A stretch of 64,000 bases of DNA from Verticillium longisporum (Eukaryota; Ascomycota; Sordariomycetes; Glomerellales; Plectosphaerellaceae), in contig JAETXT010000002.1 of the NCBI GenBank assembly GCA_019188255.1, positions 186,001 to 250,000 on the forward strand. Direction: 5' to 3'. Position numbers and translations under genes: made by a program. The notes beneath the pieces were generated by a model. The model worked only from the letters and a program-made list of their open reading frames with translations, did not search any database and was not told the origin of the DNA. Shown in pieces: positions 58,542 to 64,000 of this stretch (the stretch's first letter is position 1; each line of letters opens with the position of its first letter).

Positions 58542-60051
58542 ATTCAGATCTTCCGCAGCGCCGCCGTTCACAGAGTTTTTTTTTTTAGGTTTTTTTTTCC
58601 AGCTTGCCATCGAGATGTGACATGCATCCGTTCCAGCCGGACTCCATGAGTATGTTCCTCCTCTGGTGCTGACGCAAAAAACACTCTGCCGAGCGTGAAG
58701 AGCGGCCACCAGATGAAGATGCAATAATTGATGTCGGCCCTGCGACTCGTTGGTTCTATTTTCAGACAATTGCGATTGCAAATGGTGAACCACCGCGCCT
58801 TTGGTCGCTGCTGAGGGCCTCTAGCTAACGAACTTCAATGATCCGAACCTGAACGATGGAATGGAAGTCGAGGAAGATGTGGGCGGAAGTCGTCCCCAGA
58901 ATTGGTAGCAACCGTGCACTGATACTCCCTGAGAACTTGGAATACACCATAGTGAACGATATGAGGGGCTGACATGGACACTCGAGTCAGCAGAGGGCAG
59001 TCCTGGTTTCACAAGAGACGCTTCTCTTCTGTGGAGTAGTGACCCGGGCACCAAACGAACAGCCAAGTCCTGGCGAGGTGGAGGGATTTGGCTCATCGCT
59101 TGTTCGCTGATGAACTGACACGATGTTCTTGCTCAACCACTGCTTTCAGAGGCGAAGTACTCGGAGGCGGCAGGACACAGATGCCGGAGGTCCCGGGGCT
59201 GCTGCTCGCCGGGTCGGCAAATCGTTTATGAATGGCCAAGCAATGGCTTCGCCTTGCATGGCCACAGGATTTGATCGAGCGACGTGCAAGACGATTGGAA
59301 CTCGCGAGAGGCAGCTACTTTGAAGCCAACGCCGGTGTTGCTCGTCAGATGATGTACCTCGACGGCAGCATCAGTCTGCCACGCCACAGTTGACAAGCTT
59401 GGCCTCGTCCTTAGACACCAAGACGTGTCGCTCACCGATGGTTACCAAAGTGACAGCCCAGCCTTCCTCAGGCTGAATCGAGGATCCTGCACTCAATAAA
59501 CCTCAAGCTACAGCCCTGCTTCAGACCCAGAGACCCTGCAGCACCTACCTGCCAACGTGGGAAATCTGGGTCTTCCTGGCGTGACGGGCGGGGAATCAGG
59601 GGTCTTCGGGGTGAGTGTAGCGGTGAAAAGGAGGATCGATGGCCCGTCGGCACTTTTGCATGAGGGTCTAGATCGATTCACAGTGATTATCTCTGGGCCC
59701 GATGGCCGGAACCTGGTTCGGAAATGCGAAACCCGGAAAAGAGGCGAGCGAGGCGAGGGGCACAACCGCGTTTCTGTCGTACTTCTCGGGTTCTCGGGGT
59801 TCAGCATCACGGGTTTTTTTTCTTTGGAGCAGTCGGTGACCTATAGCATCGTCTTTGTGCCTTTTGTGCCACTTGGCATCGTGACATTACTTTCCCTGTT
59901 GGCAGACAAGAACACGCAACGCGGCAGCTCACCTCATTATACTCTCCACCTCAGCTCTGACGATCTCAGCTGCTCAGTCTGGTACTCGCTCACGAGCTCT
60001 TCAAACCTCAAGTCCCTCAAATCAAATGCTTGGCATTCAGGACAACTTACA
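58542..60051. other. Intergenic stretch upstream of the GH88 gene
   Basis: It includes a pair of long T runs (58575-58600). It also includes a CT-rich leader just before the GH88 start (about 59930-60040) that is typical of fungal promoters. The GH88 frame stays open upstream to 59557, but that stretch lacks protein-like composition. No other gene is supportable. Confidence 0.5.
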
Positions 60052-61614
60052 ATGACAGCCACTACCAGCTCTCTCATGCCAGACTCGCCAGACACCATGT
60101 CCTCGACAAGCCGGCCAGCATCACAGCCGGCGCCTCCACCGCCTCAGAATCTGGCCGCCTATTTACCTGAGCTCTTTGACGAAAGCGTCACCGCCAAAGC
60201 CCTGCGCGTGGCCCAGCGGAATCTACAGGCAGCATCACCGTCAGCAACACCGTCACCCATCGGCTTCCCCGAGACGGTGCCCCAGACGGGCCCCAATGCC
60301 GGCATCTACAGCCTCCGCGAAGCAGACTTTTGGACATGCGGCTTCTTCGCCGGCCACCTCGCCGCCCTCCTCGAGCGCACAGTCACGTATCCGCAACACA
60401 TGCACACGTCACTGCCGCCGGCCATGCTGCGCGCCGCTCTCGCGCGCCAGACGTCGCTCTGGTCGGCGCCGCTTCACGTCCTGTCGTCGCGCACCGACAC
60501 GCACGACCTCGGCTTCATGCTCATGCCGGCGCTCCGCCGCACCTGGGAACTGACCCATGACGCCGCGAGCCTCGCCTCTCTCGTCGCGGCCGCCGACTCG
60601 CTCGCCACGCGCTACGAGCCCGGCGCCGCCGCCATCCGTAGCTGGGATGTCCTGGCCCGGCGAGACCGCGGTGGTGGTGGCGGCGAGGTCGTGTCCGTGA
60701 GCGACGGCGCCTCGTCCATGTTCGTCATCATCGACAGCATGTGCAACCTCGACCTGCTCTACTACGCCGCCGCCCACGCCGCGCGGCCCGACCTCGCCGT
60801 CGTGGCGACGGCGCATGCGCGGACCCTGCTGCGCACGCATCTTCGACAGGAACCGCCAACGACGACACCCCCATCCACGAACAACAGCAGCAGCAGCAAA
60901 GCCTACGCCGGCCCTCTCTTCTCGACCCACCACGTGGCGAACCTCGACCCGGCGACGGGCGCCGTGCGCTGGCGCCGCACGGCCCAGGGCTACAGCGACA
61001 CGAGCACCTGGTCGCGCGGCCAGGCCTGGGCCGTCCTCGGCTACGCGCAGACCTACGCCTGGACGCGCGACGCCGTCTTCCTGGCCGCGGCCTGCGGCCT
61101 CGCCGAGCACTTTCTCGCACGCCTCGACGGCGCGCCGCCCGCCGTGGACGTGGCCATCGGCGGCGGACGCACGGCCGGGCGGTACGTGCCGCTGTGGGAC
61201 TTTGACGCGCCCCTCGAGGACGACGGCGAGGGGCGGCCGTTGCGGGACTCGTCGGCCGGGGTCATCGCCGCCAACGGGCTGCTCGTGCTGGCGCAGTCGC
61301 TGGCGGCCATCGGCAAGCACGAGCTGTCGCAGCGGTTTTTCGAGGCGGCGGTGCGCATCGTCCGCGAGACGCTGGACTTGTCGCTGGCGGCGGAGAAGGC
61401 GAGGTTCGCGGCGGGCGGCGACGGTCCGGGTCGTGATGATAGCCTCGTTGTCGAAGACGTCACGCCGGGGCGTACCTTTGACGCCATGTTGAAAAACGGC
61501 ACGGCGAACAATAACGAGCATGCGCTGCGGAGGCTCAAGAACCATGGCCTCGTGTACGGCGACTATTATCTTATCGAGTTTGGCAACCGCCTGATGAAGA
61601 TGGGCTTCATATGA
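60052..61614 (+). CDS. Glycoside hydrolase family 88, unsaturated glucuronyl hydrolase
   Basis: Intronless, 520 residues from ATG 60052 (alternatives 60076 and 60097). GH88 enzymes hydrate and release unsaturated uronic acids left by polysaccharide lyases acting on pectin or glycosaminoglycan-like chains. The alpha/alpha-barrel motifs are clear: ADFWTCGFFAGHLA (about 91), HDLGFMLMP with D152, FVIIDSMCNLDLLYYAA with D228, GYSDTSTWSRGQAWAVLG (about 313) and WDFDAP...RDSSAGVIAANGL (about 382-409). D152 and D228 correspond to the two catalytic aspartates of bacterial UGL. The insert at about 266-283 is a Thr/Pro/Asn/Ser run coded partly by CAG repeats. There is no signal peptide, so it acts in the cytosol on imported oligosaccharides, as is usual for the family. 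It is convergent with the transcription factor gene, 146 bp away. Confidence 0.92.
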   Translation: MTATTSSLMPDSPDTMSSTSRPASQPAPPPPQNLAAYLPELFDESVTAKALRVAQRNLQAASPSATPSPIGFPETVPQTGPNAGIYSLREADFWTCGFFAGHLAALLERTVTYPQHMHTSLPPAMLRAALARQTSLWSAPLHVLSSRTDTHDLGFMLMPALRRTWELTHDAASLASLVAAADSLATRYEPGAAAIRSWDVLARRDRGGGGGEVVSVSDGASSMFVIIDSMCNLDLLYYAAAHAARPDLAVVATAHARTLLRTHLRQEPPTTTPPSTNNSSSSKAYAGPLFSTHHVANLDPATGAVRWRRTAQGYSDTSTWSRGQAWAVLGYAQTYAWTRDAVFLAAACGLAEHFLARLDGAPPAVDVAIGGGRTAGRYVPLWDFDAPLEDDGEGRPLRDSSAGVIAANGLLVLAQSLAAIGKHELSQRFFEAAVRIVRETLDLSLAAEKARFAAGGDGPGRDDSLVVEDVTPGRTFDAMLKNGTANNNEHALRRLKNHGLVYGDYYLIEFGNRLMKMGFI

Positions 61615-61760
61615 GACAATGACTCGGAGACGGTCAAGAGATAACGAAGAGGGACAGGCAGCTGAAGGCGAAGGGCACGAGACAGTTCTACACAGAGGCT
61701 CTGTCTCCCCGGCTCAGGACGGCCATGCGATATATACAACGCCATGCGTCTCTCCCAACA

Positions 61761-64000
61761 TCACCAGCCTCCGCCCTCATACTCGGTTCCAAACATGCCG
61801 TCGTCATAGCTAATGACGCGGTCCATGTCGACATATTGCTGATTCACAAAGGCCTGGTCGATGACCCCCATCTCCGCGCCCCGGTGATACGGCGCCGGCC
61901 GCGCCATGCCCCCGAGGTTGGACCCTGCCACCGCCGACGTGGGCATGCCGCCAGGTCCGGCCGCGATCCCCAACGCCATGCCCGGCGGCCCTGCAAAGGC
62001 CCCTGGTCCGGTAGGAGAAGGAACAGCGGCAGCGGCAGGAGGCGGCGGCGGCGGCCGGAACCCCGAGGTGCCCTGTGCAGCATGGGAAGTCGGCACTGCG
62101 AGCTGTCGCATCGGGGCGCCGTTTGTCTGGTCGCGGCCAGAGCGTCCCTCGACGTCCCTCGACGCCTTGGCGACGCTGTGGTCAATCTCATTCGTGTAGC
62201 CGAGGCCGCTGATGCGAAAGTGCTCGTCGCTGACGCAGCGGCGGTACGAATCGGTCAGCTTCTGCGAGTACTTGGCGGCGAGACACACGCGGCCGTTGTC
62301 GAGGCCGTGGGGTCCGACCCAGCGACGAGCCATCTCCTCGAGACTCTGGACGAGAGACCAAAAGTCGGATGCCAGGTCTTCGCGGGTCGTGTAGCGCCAC
62401 TTGGACAGCAGCACCTTGGCGGCGACGTAAAGGCAAAACGCAAACGCGCTCGAGACGGGCACCGTGGGCGGCGCGTTCTTGAGGTAGTTCTGCGTAATGG
62501 TGGCAATCTCCATGGCGGCCGCCTTGCATGTGTCCTCGCTGAGAATGCTCGGCAGCCGATTGCGAAAGGACCACTCGGGCGGTGGGAAGGCCATGACCTG
62601 GTGCAACAGAATCATGGAGGCGTTGTGCGTGACATGGGCCAGCGTCAGGTTCGGATCCATGCGCGAGGACTGCCGCGCCATGTTGGCCTTCCACTTTTGC
62701 GGCAGAAACATTTTCCAGTGCACCAGCCGCAGGTCCATCTCTTTGAACCGCGTCAGCCAGCTCGTGAGGTCGCGGTGGTCTCGCATGTTGACCTTTTGCT
62801 GCAGGAAGTACGAGTTGACGCGGCTCAGAGACTCGGTGGCCTCGATACTGTAGGCAAAGGCGCCGACCGCCGACATGTCGATGGCCGCCGCTGGTCCCCC
62901 GGCCGGTGACGCGCCCGTCTCTGACGGCGTCTGGATCTCTTCGTCCTTGACGTGCGATGACGACGGCGCTACGTAGTGCGACGGGAAGAAGGCGATGGGG
63001 TTACCGATTCGGCCGGCTCCCTTGTCCCAGATGCCAAAATACGGCGTCTGCACGGGGTCCTCCTTGCGCCAAATGATGCCGTCGCACGGCAGCCGGCGGT
63101 TGACGTCGTCGGAGGTCAGGCTCGTGTTCCAGCCCATGGTCACGGAGCAGAACCGATCCAGGTTGAAGACGTTCCAGAACACGCGCCGCCTCTCCTCCGT
63201 CTCGGTCCAGTCCTGCGCTGGCGCCAGAGACGCAAATGGCTGGGTCAGCGACAGCCTTTCCATGTCTTCATGCTCGATGGTCAGCTGTAGGTATTCCACG
63301 GTCCGCGTTAGCGATCCGATGAGCGACCAGGCCTGCGACCCTTCTCCATTTCCAATCTGCGTCACTCGTCAGCAGAGGCGTCAATGCATCACGGCCGGTA
63401 CATGGATCATAGCAACCCGCACATACATCGTTGAACGCGACCATGGTCAGTGCCTGCAAGTTCTCCACCGACAAGTCTCTCATGGCCTGTGCAACGATCC
63501 AGTCCCTGACCTGTTCTTGTCTCTCGCGAGACACAGTCAGTGCGACGGCCGAGTCGACGTCCTCGATATATCGCGATGCTACAAGGATCATGGAGTGCAG
63601 GATGACGTGGAGTCGGGGGTGCTCGTCGGGATCCGCGAGGCGGCGACGAAACCGATCCTCGTGGATCATGGGAATCCACGGGTGCACGTGGGCAAAATAG
63701 GCGCGGAGGACGCCGTCCAAGACATCGCCGTCAGGCAGCGAGGGCACGTTGAGACGAATGGGCACTCGAATGTCCTCGCTGCTATCGCCGCGTCGCCTTT
63801 TCGCTCGCGGCTGCGGCGGTCGGCGTTCATCGTGACGTGGCGGCTGCGGTGGAGTGACGTCTGGCCTCTCATTGTTGAAGCGTTGCAGCTCTCTGGCGAA
63901 GAAGGAGAGAATATCATAGGGGTTCCTGTCGCCGTCTGAACGTGACGCACCGCCCACTGGCGGCGCCGCGAGAGAAGCTGGTGCTGGATCACGCTCGGGC
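61761..64000 (-). CDS. Fungal-specific transcription factor (Fungal_trans domain), N-terminus beyond the window
   Basis: Exon 63356-61761 joins across a 70-bp intron (63426-63357, GTATGT...GCAG) to an exon that runs off the right edge. The join gives VAFND-IGNGE, a conserved junction of the Fungal_trans (PF04082) domain. Visible parts are a basic patch KRRR, the domain core (YFAHVHPWIPMIHEDRF, RYIEDVDSA, QAWSLIGSLTRTVEYLQL, ERRRVFWNVFNLDRFCSV, LPCDG), a long helical middle region, and a Pro/Ala/Gly-rich tail with a run of six prolines. A Zn2Cys6 DNA-binding domain is expected upstream but is not in view. A nuclear regulator is expected. Control of the neighbouring GH88 gene or other uronate-degrading genes is only a guess from position. 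Confidence 0.88.

Noticed and set aside
58575..58600. Functional T-rich element or RNA polymerase III terminator
   Set aside because: Two T runs occur without any tRNA or other RNA gene next to them.
59557..60051. N-terminal extension of the GH88 protein
   Set aside because: The frame is open but the composition is not protein-like, no homologous domain appears, and a CT-rich leader lies directly before the ATG at 60052.
60409..61545. 378-codon open frame on the minus strand
   Set aside because: It is antisense to the GH88 gene in very GC-rich sequence. Its arginine- and histidine-rich translation has no domain, and the plus strand carries all GH88 motifs.
61725..62909. 394-codon open frame on the plus strand
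   Set aside because: It is a shadow of the transcription factor gene, with low-complexity Arg/Gly composition and no domain.

Overview
This is nuclear DNA from a filamentous ascomycete (Pezizomycotina, most likely a Sordariomycete). Genes have 45-90 bp introns with GTAnGT donors. The families are fungal: rhodopsin-fold membrane protein, BBE oxidase, NCS1 permease, GH88, fungal-specific transcription factor. Large blocks are AT-rich, dominated by TpA and studded with TAG/TAA where transposon proteins should have CAG, CAA or TGG. That is the signature of repeat-induced point mutation (RIP). Normal-composition gene islands alternate with these mutated transposon nests.

Layout. 1-2463: sparse region with one broken kinase tail. 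2464-24765: first nest, bracketed by 208-bp direct LTRs. It holds an almost intact, non-RIPped pogo/Fot1 element (3181-5039, TA target duplication), a RIP-ruined Ty3/Gypsy pol and a RIP-ruined Copia element 'A' (14360-21894, reverse orientation, CTCTT duplication). 24766-31804: gene island with a secreted BBE flavoprotein oxidase (minus) and a seven-helix rhodopsin-type membrane protein (plus). 31815-50074: second nest, four levels deep: a short Mutator-like element (10-bp duplication), a larger Mutator-like element inside its right terminal repeat (about 9-bp duplication), a RIP-ruined Copia 'B' inside that (ATTTA duplication), and a fresh, unmutated Copia 'C' (39305-45755, ATATT duplication) inside B in opposite orientation. 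C encodes a complete gag-pol. 50085-64000: second gene island.

The most coherent gene group is at 50694-56404. A fused isochorismatase-amidase resembles biuret hydrolase joined to allophanate hydrolase. It is divergently transcribed from an NCS1 (uracil/allantoin-type) permease across a 1.5-kb spacer with GATA-factor sites. This suggests uptake and stepwise hydrolysis of biuret or a related ureide as nitrogen source. The permease carries a one-base frameshift as read here. Downstream are a broken fungal-specific gene of unknown function, a GH88 unsaturated glucuronyl hydrolase and, convergent with it, a fungal-specific transcription factor running off the right edge.

The least expected observation is an antisense reading frame at the 3' end of the Copia family. 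In copy A it is 678 nt, an exact multiple of three, and its stop codon interleaves with the pol stop on the other strand. The fresh copy C has lost its 5' part through a roughly 1.06-kb internal deletion. Splice sites, target duplications and LTR pairs below were read by eye.
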